DNA of 64,000 bases from DASSUW01 sp963844405 (GTDB lineage Bacteria > Actinomycetota > Thermoleophilia > Solirubrobacterales > Solirubrobacteraceae), in assembly GCA_963844405.1 (NCBI GenBank), contig CAWJNZ010000003.1:124001-188000 (forward strand), written 5' to 3'. Position 1 is the stretch's first letter, and the number at the start of each line of letters is the position of its first letter. Both the position numbers and the translations under genes were made by a program. Under the pieces are notes generated by a model. That model did not search any database, was not told the DNA's origin, and worked only from the letters and a program-made list of their open reading frames with translations. This document shows positions 51,189 to 59,792 of the stretch, piece by piece.

Positions 51189-52137
51189 TCAGCCCGCGGT
51201 CGCGCATCCAGTCCTCGTACACCGCCCACTCGGCCGGCTCCATGTAGCCGAACGGCCGCTCGTCGTCCTCGGGGAAGAAGACCGGCAGCGTGGCCCTCAC
51301 CACGGCCTCCTGGAGCCCGCGGTCGAGCCCGCCGTCGGCCTCCAGCAGGGCGTCGATCCCCACCTGCGGGCGCTGCTCGAGCTGCTGGTGCCCGCGAGCG
51401 GCGGCCTGGAGGAAGCGGCGCAGCCGGGAGGCGCTCTCGCCGGTGAGGTCCCTGCGGCGGGCGACGAAGATCAGCTCGTTGTAGGTCGGGACCCCGAGGT
51501 CCTCCATCCGCAGGATCTCTGGCGAGCGGCCGCGCCGCTGGAGGTCGACGCCCTCGTAGTTCCAGAAGGAGCCGAGCGTGGCGTCGACCTGCTTGGAGAG
51601 CATCGCCTGCGTGAGCTTGAAGCCGACGTTGATCTCCTCGACCGAGCCGGGATCGACGCCCGCCTCGTCCAGGATCGTGGCCAGGTAGGCGGACTGGTAG
51701 GCGAGCCCCGCCGTGCCGACCCGCTTGCCGGCGAGCTGCTCGGGCCGCGTGATCGCCCGGTCGCCGAGCGACATCAGCGAGGTCAGCGGCTTCTGCACGA
51801 GCGCCCCCACGGCGACGAGGTCGGCGCCCTTGTCGCGCGCCAGCAGCAGCTCGGGCGGGTAGGAGACGGCGAGGTCGACGCGGCCGGCCTGCAGGAGCTT
51901 GAGCGGGGCCGCGGCGTCCGGCGGCGGCTGGAGCTTCACGTCGAGGCCGGCGCGCGCGTACTCGCCGCTCCCCTGCGCGGCGTAGAGGCCGGCGTGGTCG
52001 GCGTTCGGGAAGTAGTCGAGCATGACCGTGAACGGCTCGCCGCCGCGGGAGGCGGCGCCGGACGGCTCCTCCTTCTCGCCGCAGCCGGCGAGAACGACGA
52101 GCACGAGGGCAAGCGGGAGGAGTACTAGGCGGGTCAT
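51103..52137 (-). CDS. thiY: Thiamine-precursor ABC transporter substrate-binding lipoprotein (NMT1/THI5-like)
   Basis: This 344-residue protein has a signal peptide with lipobox VVLAGCGE. The mature part is the NMT1/THI5-like fold: VMLDYFPNADHAGLYAAQGS, then LAVSYPPELLLARDKGADLV. This family binds the pyrimidine precursor of thiamine (or similar). It is the third gene of an operon under a TPP riboswitch, which makes the ligand assignment strong. It overlaps the convergent glycosylase gene by 86 bases at its end and the permease gene by 4. Confidence 0.9.
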   Translation of the reverse strand: MTRLVLLPLALVLVVLAGCGEKEEPSGAASRGGEPFTVMLDYFPNADHAGLYAAQGSGEYARAGLDVKLQPPPDAAAPLKLLQAGRVDLAVSYPPELLLARDKGADLVAVGALVQKPLTSLMSLGDRAITRPEQLAGKRVGTAGLAYQSAYLATILDEAGVDPGSVEEINVGFKLTQAMLSKQVDATLGSFWNYEGVDLQRRGRSPEILRMEDLGVPTYNELIFVARRRDLTGESASRLRRFLQAAARGHQQLEQRPQVGIDALLEADGGLDRGLQEAVVRATLPVFFPEDDERPFGYMEPAEWAVYEDWMRDRGLIKQPPDRAPLTNEFLPGEGLDPGTAGLG

Positions 52138-52880
52138 GGTCCTCCGGGCGTGGATCGGGGCGTCCAGTCGACGACGCGGCGCTCGAGCAGCGCGAAGACG
52201 CCGTAGAGCGCGACGGCGAGCAGGAAGAGCAGCAGCGTGGCGGCAAAGGCGCGGGCGGTGGCGAGCTGGCCGTTGGCGGTCAGCAGCGCGTGGCCGAGGC
52301 CCTCGCTGGAGCCCGACCACTCGGCGAAGACCGCGCCGATGACCGCGACGGCGGCGGCGACCTTGATGCCGGTGAAGGTCGCGGGCAGGGCGCTCGGCAG
52401 CTCGAGCATGCGCAGCGTCTGCCAGCGACTGGCGTCGAGCGCGCGCAGCAGCTTGCGGGCGTCGGGATCGGTGTCGCGCAGGCCGTCGTAGAGGTTGATG
52501 GCGACCGGGAAGAAGCAGACGAGCGCGACGAGCAGGACCTTGGGGGCGAGCCCGAAGCCCAGCACGAGCACCACGAGCGGCGCGATGACCGGCACGGGGA
52601 CGGCCTGCGAGCCGATCACCAGCGGCCTGAGCGCGCGGCGGGCGGCGGGGGAGAGGTGCATGGCGATCGCCAGCGCGGCGCCCGCGGCGATGGCGACGGC
52701 GAGGCCGAGCGCCACCTCCCAGGCGGTGACCGCGAGGTCGGGCATCAATAGGTCGCGGTCCGTCCACAGCGCCTCGAGCACCTGGGTCGGCGCGGGCAGG
52801 ATGAGCTCGTCGACGAGCCCGAGGCGGACGATCGCCTCCCAGGCGCCCAGCGCGAGCAGCACGATCAGCGCCGCGGTCAC
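52134..52880 (-). CDS. thiX: Thiamine-precursor ABC transporter permease
   Basis: This 248-residue protein has about six membrane helices and the binding-protein-dependent EAA loop in LRALDASRWQTLRMLELPSALP. It starts with GTG 52880, overlapping the ATPase stop. It belongs to the nitrate/sulfonate/THI-type permeases. The operon order ATPase, permease, binding protein, with the TPP riboswitch in front, gives the pathway role. Confidence 0.9.
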   Translation of the reverse strand: MTAALIVLLALGAWEAIVRLGLVDELILPAPTQVLEALWTDRDLLMPDLAVTAWEVALGLAVAIAAGAALAIAMHLSPAARRALRPLVIGSQAVPVPVIAPLVVLVLGFGLAPKVLLVALVCFFPVAINLYDGLRDTDPDARKLLRALDASRWQTLRMLELPSALPATFTGIKVAAAVAVIGAVFAEWSGSSEGLGHALLTANGQLATARAFAATLLLFLLAVALYGVFALLERRVVDWTPRSTPGGP

Positions 52881-53611
52881 GAGTCGACGACCTCCCTTGC
52901 GAGAGCGTCGGCGCCGAGCGCCGCGAGCGCCCGTTCGCGGAGGGCGACGACCTCGGGATCGGAACGGTGCCGTGGCCGGTCGAGCGGCACGTCGAGCGTC
53001 GCCACCACGCGCCCCGGCCGCGGTGACAGCAGGACGATCCGGTCGGCGAGCAGCACCGCCTCCTCGACGTCGTGCGTCACGAGCAGCACGGTCCGCGGCT
53101 CGCGCTCCAGCGCGCCCGCCAGCCACTGCTGCATCTGCAGCCGCGTGAGCGCGTCGAGCGCCCCGAACGGCTCGTCGAGGCAGAGCACGGGCCGCCCGGC
53201 GAGCAGCGTGCGCAGGAACGCCACCCGCTGCCGCATGCCGCCCGACAGCTCGGCGGGCCGCGCGCGCTCGAAGCCCTCGAGCCCGAAGGCGGCGAAGTGC
53301 TCGTGCGCGCCCGCGCGCGCCGCCGCCTTGCCGAAGCCCGCGACGCGCAGGGAGAGCGCCGCGTTGTCGAGCGCGGTCAGCCACGGCAGCAGCCCGTCGC
53401 GCTGCGGCATCAGCGCGGCCGGCGGCGCCTCGACCCGCCCGGCGTCGGGCGCGGTCAGCCCGCACACGAGCTCGAGCAGCGTCGACTTGCCGCAGCCGCT
53501 AGGCCCGGCGACGGCGACGACCTCGCGCGACGCTGCGGTCAAGGACACACCGTCGAGCGCCTGCACCGGCCCGAAGGCCTTCTCTAGTCCGGCGACCGTG
53601 ACGGCCGGCAT
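52877..53611 (-). CDS. thiZ: Thiamine-precursor ABC transporter ATPase
   Basis: This 244-residue protein has Walker A GPSGCGKST near residue 37, signature ELSGGMRQR near 123 and Walker B LCLDEPFGALD near 143, with an H-loop THDVEEA. ATG 53611 is preferred over an upstream in-frame ATG (53629) because the latter lies inside the riboswitch; GGAGGGAG precedes 53611. It energises uptake through ThiX and ThiY. Confidence 0.92.
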   Translation of the reverse strand: MPAVTVAGLEKAFGPVQALDGVSLTAASREVVAVAGPSGCGKSTLLELVCGLTAPDAGRVEAPPAALMPQRDGLLPWLTALDNAALSLRVAGFGKAAARAGAHEHFAAFGLEGFERARPAELSGGMRQRVAFLRTLLAGRPVLCLDEPFGALDALTRLQMQQWLAGALEREPRTVLLVTHDVEEAVLLADRIVLLSPRPGRVVATLDVPLDRPRHRSDPEVVALRERALAALGADALAREVVDS

Positions 53612-53614
53612 CGC

Positions 53615-53700
53615 TCCCTCCGCGGGCATTACCCCACAGGTTCGAAGGGTCAGGTCCAGCGAGGACCTATCTCAGCCGGGCGATCTCCCCAGCCCCCCTG
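53615..53700 (-). promoter_or_regulatory. TPP (THI-box) riboswitch upstream of thiZXY
   Basis: On the minus strand the THI-box core is plain: GGGGGGCTGGGG, then GGCTGAGAT, then GACCCTTCGAACCTG and GGGTAATGCC, ending in the GGAGGGAG ribosome site just before thiZ. The order and spacing match the TPP aptamer. Because the ribosome site lies at the 3' edge, ligand binding may block translation directly. Confidence 0.92.
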
Positions 53701-53733
53701 GTTTCCACTGCTTGGAGCATACTGCGGCCCGGC

Positions 53734-54570
53734 ATGGGCCAACGCGTCGGCGACCTGCTCCGCGTACCGCCGGGACCGGTGGACCTCGGCGCCATCGACG
53801 CGCGCGCCACGCCGGGGCTCGACGGCGGCAAGCAGGAGGCCAACGCGCAGCGGGAGCAGCTCGCCGGCCGCCTGTCGGAGCTGCAGGAGCGGCTGTACGC
53901 GGAGGGCCGCACCGGCGGGACGCGCAGCGTGCTGGTCGTCCTCCAGGGCATGGACACCTCCGGCAAGGGCGGCACGATCGGCCACGTCGTCGGCCAGGTC
54001 GACCCGGCCGGCGTGCAGATCACGGCCTTCAAGGCGCCGACTCCGCAGGAGCGCCGCCGCGGGTTCCTGTGGCGGATCCGGCGCCGACTGCCGGAGCCCG
54101 GGATCGTCGGGGTCTTCGACCGATCGCACTACGAGGACGTCGTCGCCGCGCGGGTGCGCGGGCTCGCCGACCAGCGGACCGTCACGCGCCGCTACGGGCT
54201 CATCGACCGCTTCGAGGCGGACCTGGTCGCCGGCGGCACGCGGGTGGTCAAGTGCTTCCTGCACATCTCGCGCGAGGAGCAGCGCGAGCGGCTGCTGGCC
54301 CGCCTCGACGAGCCGACCAAGCACTGGAAGTTCAACCCCGGCGACCTCGACGACCGCGTGCGCTGGGACGACTACATGGCCGCCTACGCCGACGCGATCG
54401 AGCGCTGCGGCGAGGTTCCCTGGCACGTCGTCCCCGCCGACCGCAAGTGGTACCGCAACTGGGCGATGACGCACCTGCTGCTCGAGCAGCTCGAGGCGCT
54501 CGACCTGCGCTGGCCCGAGCCCGACTTCGACGTCGAGGAGCAGCGGCGGCGACTACTGGCGCTGCCGTAG
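53734..54570 (+). CDS. ppk2: Polyphosphate kinase 2 family protein
   Basis: This 278-residue protein has Walker A GMDTSGKGG near residue 71 and the Walker B-like FDRSHYEDVV near residue 127, with HWKFNPGDLDDRVRWDDYM and ADRKWYRNW near the end. PPK2 enzymes move phosphate between polyphosphate and nucleotides. This residue set fits the one-domain class (I or III) and does not tell ADP- from AMP-phosphorylation. It is monocistronic, divergent from the thiZXY operon, with its end overlapping the convergent SDR gene by 18 bases. Confidence 0.92.
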   Translation: MGQRVGDLLRVPPGPVDLGAIDARATPGLDGGKQEANAQREQLAGRLSELQERLYAEGRTGGTRSVLVVLQGMDTSGKGGTIGHVVGQVDPAGVQITAFKAPTPQERRRGFLWRIRRRLPEPGIVGVFDRSHYEDVVAARVRGLADQRTVTRRYGLIDRFEADLVAGGTRVVKCFLHISREEQRERLLARLDEPTKHWKFNPGDLDDRVRWDDYMAAYADAIERCGEVPWHVVPADRKWYRNWAMTHLLLEQLEALDLRWPEPDFDVEEQRRRLLALP

Positions 54571-55320
54571 GGCGCGCGCCTCGTAGTCCGCGCGCTGCTC
54601 GGGCGTGGTCCCGGCGGTCGCGCGCTCGGCGCCCGCCAGGCGCAGCACCGCCTCGCGGGCCGGGCGCGGCAAGAGCTGGCCGACTCCGGCGATCAGCCCG
54701 TACGCGCGTGGCACGTGGACGTCGAAGCGCGGGCGCTCGATCGTGCGGACGATCGCCCGCGCCACGGCCTCGGGCGGGAGCACCAGCCCGCCCTTCAGCG
54801 TGCCGGCCGCCAGCTCGGTGCGCACGAGCCCCGGCATGACGACCGACAGGTCGACGCCGCTGTCCCGCAGCTCCAGCCGAAGCGACTCGGAGACCCCCAG
54901 CACCGCGTGCTTGGTGGCGGCGTAGACGGCCTCGCGCGGCACGCCGATCTGGGCCGCCGCCGAGGCGACGTTGATCACGTGGCCTGATCCGCGGGCCACC
55001 ATCGCCGGCAGCGCGAGCTTCATGCCGAGGATGACGCCGTGCAGGTTCACGTCGACCTGCCTCCTCGTCCACTCGTCGCTCTCCTCGAGGAACGCCCCGA
55101 CGTGCATGACTCCGGCGTTGTTGATCAGCACGTCGACCGGGCCGGCCTGCGAGAGCCACGCGGCGAACGACTCGCGCGACGTGACGTCGAGCTCCGGCAG
55201 GTCGCCGCCGATCACGTGCGCGCCGCGGGCGGTAAGCGCGCGGGCGGTGGCCAGGCCGATGCCGCGCGCCGCTCCGGTCACCGCGACGACCAGGCCGGCT
55301 ATCGGTCGGCGCTCGGGCAC
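54553..55320 (-). CDS. Short-chain dehydrogenase/reductase (SDR)
   Basis: This 255-residue classical SDR has cofactor motif TGAARGIG near residue 16, NNAGV in the middle and catalytic YAATK near residue 131 with the preceding Ser in NVASAAAQ. It ends with a non-canonical Arg-rich C-terminus. The start is GTG 55320; the Asp of GGDLPELD after the second strand suggests NAD preference. The substrate is unknown. It is divergent from the cyclase. Confidence 0.88.
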   Translation of the reverse strand: MPERRPIAGLVVAVTGAARGIGLATARALTARGAHVIGGDLPELDVTSRESFAAWLSQAGPVDVLINNAGVMHVGAFLEESDEWTRRQVDVNLHGVILGMKLALPAMVARGSGHVINVASAAAQIGVPREAVYAATKHAVLGVSESLRLELRDSGVDLSVVMPGLVRTELAAGTLKGGLVLPPEAVARAIVRTIERPRFDVHVPRAYGLIAGVGQLLPRPAREAVLRLAGAERATAGTTPEQRADYEARALRQRQ

Positions 55321-55331
55321 GGCGCGGACTG

Positions 55332-55337
55332 TACCTT
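55332..55337 (+). promoter_or_regulatory. -10-like TACCTT before the cyclase gene
   Basis: TACCTT ends 10 bases before the ATG at 55348, fitting the TANNNT short-leader pattern, in a 27-base gap between divergent genes. Confidence 0.45.
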
Positions 55338-55347
55338 CCGAGCGGTC

Positions 55348-56475
55348 ATGGACTGGGAGGCCGAAGGACTCCTCGACAACTGCAGGGACGACGCCGCCCG
55401 CGAGGCGCGGCGGGCGCTGCTGGACAAGCTGCACGCCGAGGGCGTCGACCTCGACGAGCTGCGCCAGGCCGTCGCCGAGGACCGGCTGGCGCTGCTGCCC
55501 GTCGAACGGCTGATCAGCTCGGAGACGCACTACTCGGCGCGCGACATCTGCGAGCAGACCGGTCTCGACCTCGAGTTCTTCCAGGCGCAGCGGCGGGCGC
55601 TCGGCCTCGCGGTGCCGGACCCCGACGAGCGAATCTACGGCGAGCCCGACCTCGAGTCCGCCCGCATGGGCAACCGGTACCGCCAGGCCGGGCTCCCGGA
55701 CGACGACGCGCTGGAGGCGCAGCGGGTGCTCGGCCGCGGGATGGCCCGGTACGTCGAGGCGGTCACCACGCTCGTCGGGCAGTCGGTGCTGCAGGGCGCC
55801 GCCGACGAGAACGAGCTGGCCGCCCGGCTCGAGGCCACGTCGCGGATGCTGCTGCCGCTCGCCGGCCCGTGGCTCGAGCGGGTATTCGCGCTCCACCTGC
55901 GCGAGGCGCTGCGCCAGGAGGTGATCACCAGCGAGCAGCTCGCCAGCGGCCGGCTCGACTCCGGGCGCGACTGCGCGGTCGCCTTCGCCGACCTCGTCGG
56001 CTTCACCGAGCTGGGGGAGACGATCCCGGTCGAGGAGCTCGGCAGCGTCGCCGGCCGCCTGTCGCGCCTGGCCGAGGACGTCATCGCGCCGCCGGTGAAG
56101 ATCGTCAAGGAGATCGGCGACGCCGTGATGATGGTCTCGCCCGACCCCGCCCCGCTGGTGGAGGCCGGCCTCCGGCTCGTCGAGGGCTCCGAGGGCGAGG
56201 ACGGGCTGCCGGCGATCCGCGCCGGGATCGCCTACGGCCCGGCCGTCAACCGCTGGGGCGACTGGTACGGGCCGACGGTCAACGTGGCCAGCCGCCTCAC
56301 CAGCCGCGCGCGCCCGCTGTCGGTGCTGGCGACCCAGGCGGTGCGCGACGTGGCGGACGGCGACTTCGAGTGGTCGTTCGCCGGCGAGAAGAAGCTCAAG
56401 GGCCTGTCCGCGCCGCTGCGCACATACCGGGCGCGGCGCGCCGAGCCGGGGGCGGGACGAACTTCTGGCATTTAA
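55348..56475 (+). CDS. Class III adenylyl cyclase with Rv1264-type regulatory domain
   Basis: This 375-residue protein has an N-terminal region (1-200) matching the Rv1264 pattern: SARDICEQTGLDLEFFQAQR and DDALEAQRVLGRGMARYVEA. From about 205 a class III cyclase domain follows: metal Asp in FADLVGFTELG, a purine-determining Lys in PVKIVKEIGDAVM with the second Asp, and the transition-state residues in VNVASRLTSRAR. In mycobacteria the N-terminal domain makes the enzyme pH-sensitive by autoinhibition. No membrane helix is present. A TACCTT lies 10 bases before the ATG. Confidence 0.9.
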   Translation: MDWEAEGLLDNCRDDAAREARRALLDKLHAEGVDLDELRQAVAEDRLALLPVERLISSETHYSARDICEQTGLDLEFFQAQRRALGLAVPDPDERIYGEPDLESARMGNRYRQAGLPDDDALEAQRVLGRGMARYVEAVTTLVGQSVLQGAADENELAARLEATSRMLLPLAGPWLERVFALHLREALRQEVITSEQLASGRLDSGRDCAVAFADLVGFTELGETIPVEELGSVAGRLSRLAEDVIAPPVKIVKEIGDAVMMVSPDPAPLVEAGLRLVEGSEGEDGLPAIRAGIAYGPAVNRWGDWYGPTVNVASRLTSRARPLSVLATQAVRDVADGDFEWSFAGEKKLKGLSAPLRTYRARRAEPGAGRTSGI

Positions 56476-56654
56476 GGGAGCAAGATCGGCCGGGATTTCT
56501 GCATCGTGGAATCAAGGTCACGCTCCGGAATCTGGCGGGTCGGCAAAGCGTCGCTATACGACCCATAGACAACCCCAGGCCCCCGCGAGGGCCTCGAAGA
56601 TCGCCCCTTGGGCGTCACTTGTCCCGCATCGCGGAAAACAACCCACGCCCAGCC
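56476..56654. other. Unassigned gap between the cyclase gene and the tandem repeats
   Basis: I see no protein, tRNA or known RNA family in this part of the 670-base gap. It contains GACGAACTTCTGG just before the cyclase stop, a motif seen near other repeat elements, and a GGCCCCCGCGAGGGCC-like stem. The rest of the gap is the tandem array and a short leader of the next gene. Confidence 0.4.
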
Positions 56655-57078
56655 ACCCCGACTCTCTCTACAAGCGGGGTTTCCGTCCCTGAGCGCCACC
56701 CCGACTCTCTCTACATGCGGGGTTTCCGTCCCTGGGCGCCACCCCGACTCTCTCTACATGCGGGGTTTCCGTCCCTGGGCGCCACCCCGACTCTCTCTAC
56801 AAGCGGGGTTTCCGTCCCTGGGCGCCACCCGACTCTCTCTACAAGCGGGGTTTCCGTCCCTGGGCGCCACCCGACTCTCTCTACAAGCGGGGTTTCGTCC
56901 CGCGGCGCCAACCCGACCCTCTCTACAAGCGGGGTTTCCGTCCCTCGGCGCCACCGCGACGCTCCGTACAAGCGGGGTTTCCGTCCCTCGGCGCCACCCC
57001 GACCCTCTCTACAAGCGGGGTTTCCGTCCCTCGGCGCCACGCCGACCCTCTCTACAAGCGGGGTTTCCGTCCCTCGGC
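56655..57078. repeat. Array of ten ~43-bp tandem repeats
   Basis: Ten head-to-tail units of 41-43 bp run from 56655 to 57078. Most contain ACCCCG..CGGGGT, which can pair across the 14-base loop ACTCTCTCTACAAG, and end GTCCCTGGGCGCC or GTCCCTCGGCGCC. The first five units mostly carry CTGGGCGCC and the last four CTCGGCGCC, so they spread by block duplication. There are no variable spacers, so it is not a CRISPR. It sits between the cyclase and beta-propeller genes. Confidence 0.85.
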
Positions 57079-57145
57079 ACGCCGTTGACTGATCCCCACA
57101 CCGACGACAGGGTTTCGGCAGCGTCGCGCTGAGAGGATCGGCGCC

Positions 57146-58444
57146 ATGACCCTCACCCGCATCACCCTCACCCTCCTGCTGGTGCTGGCGGGCGCTTCGC
57201 TGGCCTTCGCCGGCGGCGGCAAGCGATCCTCCTACGAGGTCTGGACGGTGGACCAGTCCAACAGCGCCGGCAAGACGACCGGCGGGACGCTGTACGTCTA
57301 CGACCCGCAGCAGCTCGACCAGCCCGAGCGGATCGACCTGGGCGGCGCTGCCGAGGCGCTGTGCGTCGGCGCCACGACCACGGCGCCCGTGCGGCCGCAC
57401 ATGGTGTTCTTCAACCGGTCGCGCACGCACGCGGTCCTCGCCAACGTCGTGAGCGGCCACGTGGTCTTCTTCGACGCGGCGAGCCGCGAGCCGGTCGGCT
57501 GCGTCGACGTCGGCCTCCAGGCCCACGCGGCCGTGCCCTCGCCGGACGAGAAGTACGTGCTGGTCGCCAACCAGAACGGCAAGCTGCTCCAGCGCATCGA
57601 GACGGACTACGAGAACAACGTCTTCACGCTCCAGAACGCCGCCACGCTCGACCTCGCCAACGGCACCACGCCGAGCGGCGCACCGAAGCAGGACCCGGCG
57701 CTGCGGCCCGACAACGCGCCGATCTGTCCGATCATCGAGTCCTCGAGCCGGTTCGGCTTCATCACCCTGCGCGGCGGCGGGCTGTTCGTCGTCAACTTCC
57801 GCTCGTCGCCGATGCGCATCGTCGCCGAGTACGACAAGGACACGATCCACGGCAACGGCTGCGGCGGCATCGAGACCGCCGGGAAGATGTACGTCAACTC
57901 GGGCGGTGGCACGGCGGCCAACATGAACGAGTTCGACGTCTACGCGTTCGCGCTGCGGAAGTTCCGGAGGCTCCAGGAGCCGGCGCCGCCGAACACGCCG
58001 GCCCCCAAGCTCGTGTTCAGCGACGACGCGAACATGAACGCCGACTCGCACGGCACCACGCTCACGCGGTTCGGGCGCTACCTGTGGGTCACCGACCGGA
58101 TGGGCAATCGGATCGTGGTCATCGACACGTGGAGGGACGAGATGATCAACGAGATCCCGCTCGCGGGCCCCCTGTCGACCGACCCGTCGCCCGACCTGCT
58201 CGACACGTCGCCGCATGGGGACCGCGTCTACGTCGCGCTGCGCGGGATGTTCCCGCTGTCCGGCGATCCGCACGCGTCGACCGGCAACACGCCCGGCCTG
58301 TGCGTCATCAAGGTCACCAAGGGCGGGCGCGACGGCCGCATCGAGTCGATCCAGCGGATCTCGAACGTCGACGCCAACGGAGACGACCGGGCGGACCCGC
58401 ACGCCCTGCGGGTGCGCGCACTCACTCCCAGGTGGGGCGGGTGA
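57146..58444 (+). CDS. Secreted beta-propeller (YncE/SGL-like) protein
   Basis: This 432-residue protein has a signal peptide ending near SLAFAGGG. The mature part consists of repeated four-strand blades. AAVPSPDEKYVLVANQNGKLL, LWVTDRMGNRIVVIDTW and DTSPHGDRVYVALRG show typical YncE-like blade ends. A DANGDDRADPHALR segment near the end looks like a calcium or protein-contact loop. Such proteins often bind ligands outside the cell; function unknown. The stop overlaps the convergent VWA gene by 23 bases. Confidence 0.8.
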   Translation: MTLTRITLTLLLVLAGASLAFAGGGKRSSYEVWTVDQSNSAGKTTGGTLYVYDPQQLDQPERIDLGGAAEALCVGATTTAPVRPHMVFFNRSRTHAVLANVVSGHVVFFDAASREPVGCVDVGLQAHAAVPSPDEKYVLVANQNGKLLQRIETDYENNVFTLQNAATLDLANGTTPSGAPKQDPALRPDNAPICPIIESSSRFGFITLRGGGLFVVNFRSSPMRIVAEYDKDTIHGNGCGGIETAGKMYVNSGGGTAANMNEFDVYAFALRKFRRLQEPAPPNTPAPKLVFSDDANMNADSHGTTLTRFGRYLWVTDRMGNRIVVIDTWRDEMINEIPLAGPLSTDPSPDLLDTSPHGDRVYVALRGMFPLSGDPHASTGNTPGLCVIKVTKGGRDGRIESIQRISNVDANGDDRADPHALRVRALTPRWGG

Positions 58445-59792
58445 GCGCCTTCACGAAGTCCTCGAGCTGGCGCGTCGTCCAGCACTCGTGGGCCTCGCAG
58501 AAGCGCTCGTAGGTGGCGATGACCGAGTCGCCGTAGTTCCAGTACAGACGGGGCTCCGGATTGAGCCAGAAGGTGCGGCCCGCGCGCTCGGCGATCTTGG
58601 CGAAGACGTCGGCGCGCGGGTCGCGGCCGTTGGTGCGGGCGTCGCCGAGCACGATCACGGTGGCGCGCGGGTGCAGGTCGTCCTCGACCTGGACGAGGAA
58701 CTCGTTCCAGACTCGGCCGTAGTCGGTGTAGCCGGAGACGTCGGCCACGCCGGCGTCCTTGGAGATCGCCTCGGAAGCAGCGCGGAAGGAGCGCTCGCGC
58801 TCGAAGACGTCGGTCACCTCGGAGATGCGCTCGACGAACACGAACGAGCGCATCTTGCGGAAGGCGTCATGCAACGCGTGCAGCACCGACAGGAAGAACA
58901 CCGACGCGCTCGTGACCGAGGTCGAGACGTCGCAGAGGACGTAGATCTCCGGGCGGCGCGGCCGCCGCGGCCGGTACTTGAGGACCACCGGCACGCCGCC
59001 GGTCTGCAGCGAGGCGCGCATGGTGCGGCGGACGTCGACGTGGGCGTGGCGCTTGCGGCCTCGCGTCTCGTGGCCCTGGGTGGCGAGCCGGCGCTTGAGC
59101 TGGGCGACGACGCGGTGGACGGCGGCGAGGTCCTGCAGCGGGCCGGTCGGGAGCGCGCGGTCGAGCTCGGTCAGCGGCCGCGCCGGCGGCAGCGCCTGCG
59201 TGCGCTCGATCTGCGCGCGCTCGAGCTCGCGCCGCAGGTGGGCCTCGAAGCGCCGGATCTGCTCGCGCGTGAGACCGTCCCCACCCGCCCCGTCGTCCTC
59301 CACCTCCTTCCTTATCGGCCCGCCCGGCTCGCTGCGCAGGCCGAGCGCTCGGCGGATGCGCTGGACGTCGACGCCGAGGACGCCCGACCCCTCGCCGCGG
59401 CGGCCGAAGGCGGCGATGGCCAGCCGCGCGAGGTCGCGCATGGCGGCCTCGTCGCCGTCGCGGATCGCCTGCAGGAGCTGTTCGCGCAGGTTGTCGAGCT
59501 CGATCCGCTCGCCGCCCGTGATGCCGTCCTCGCCGCCCTCGCGCACCTCGTGGCGCAGCGCCTGCGCCTCGGCGGCGCGGAAGAAGAAGCGGTCGAACAC
59601 GAGGTCGAACACGCGCTGGTCCTCGGGCGACTTCGCGAGCGTGGACGACAGCGCGGCGCGGAAGTCAGCCGGCACCGTCCACGGCACCTCGGCGAGCGCG
59701 GCGAAGCTGTCGTTGAGCTCGGAGGTGCCGATCGCCACCCCCTCGGCGCGCAGCGCCTCGCCGAACTGGAGGATCCGCGCGTCGAAGGTCAC
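58422..59792 (-). CDS. VWA domain protein (CoxE-like), partner of the MoxR ATPase
   Basis: This 456-residue protein's C-terminal half is a von Willebrand A domain with MIDAS motif CDVSTSVTS near residue 290 and later LGDARTNGRD. The N-terminal half is helical and charged. VWA proteins of this kind work with MoxR-type AAA ATPases as chaperones that insert metals or activate enzymes. GTG 59792 overlaps the ATPase stop, so the pair is translationally coupled. The target of this pair is not visible here. Confidence 0.85.
   Translation of the reverse strand: MTFDARILQFGEALRAEGVAIGTSELNDSFAALAEVPWTVPADFRAALSSTLAKSPEDQRVFDLVFDRFFFRAAEAQALRHEVREGGEDGITGGERIELDNLREQLLQAIRDGDEAAMRDLARLAIAAFGRRGEGSGVLGVDVQRIRRALGLRSEPGGPIRKEVEDDGAGGDGLTREQIRRFEAHLRRELERAQIERTQALPPARPLTELDRALPTGPLQDLAAVHRVVAQLKRRLATQGHETRGRKRHAHVDVRRTMRASLQTGGVPVVLKYRPRRPRRPEIYVLCDVSTSVTSASVFFLSVLHALHDAFRKMRSFVFVERISEVTDVFERERSFRAASEAISKDAGVADVSGYTDYGRVWNEFLVQVEDDLHPRATVIVLGDARTNGRDPRADVFAKIAERAGRTFWLNPEPRLYWNYGDSVIATYERFCEAHECWTTRQLEDFVKALTRPTWE

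Noticed and set aside
56655..57078. CRISPR array
   Set aside because: The ~43-bp units follow one another directly with no unique spacers, and no cas gene lies in the window.
56711..58402. Leftward protein containing repeated DGNPACRE segments
   Set aside because: It is antisense to the beta-propeller gene and crosses the tandem repeats; the repeated peptide is only the translation of the DNA repeat.
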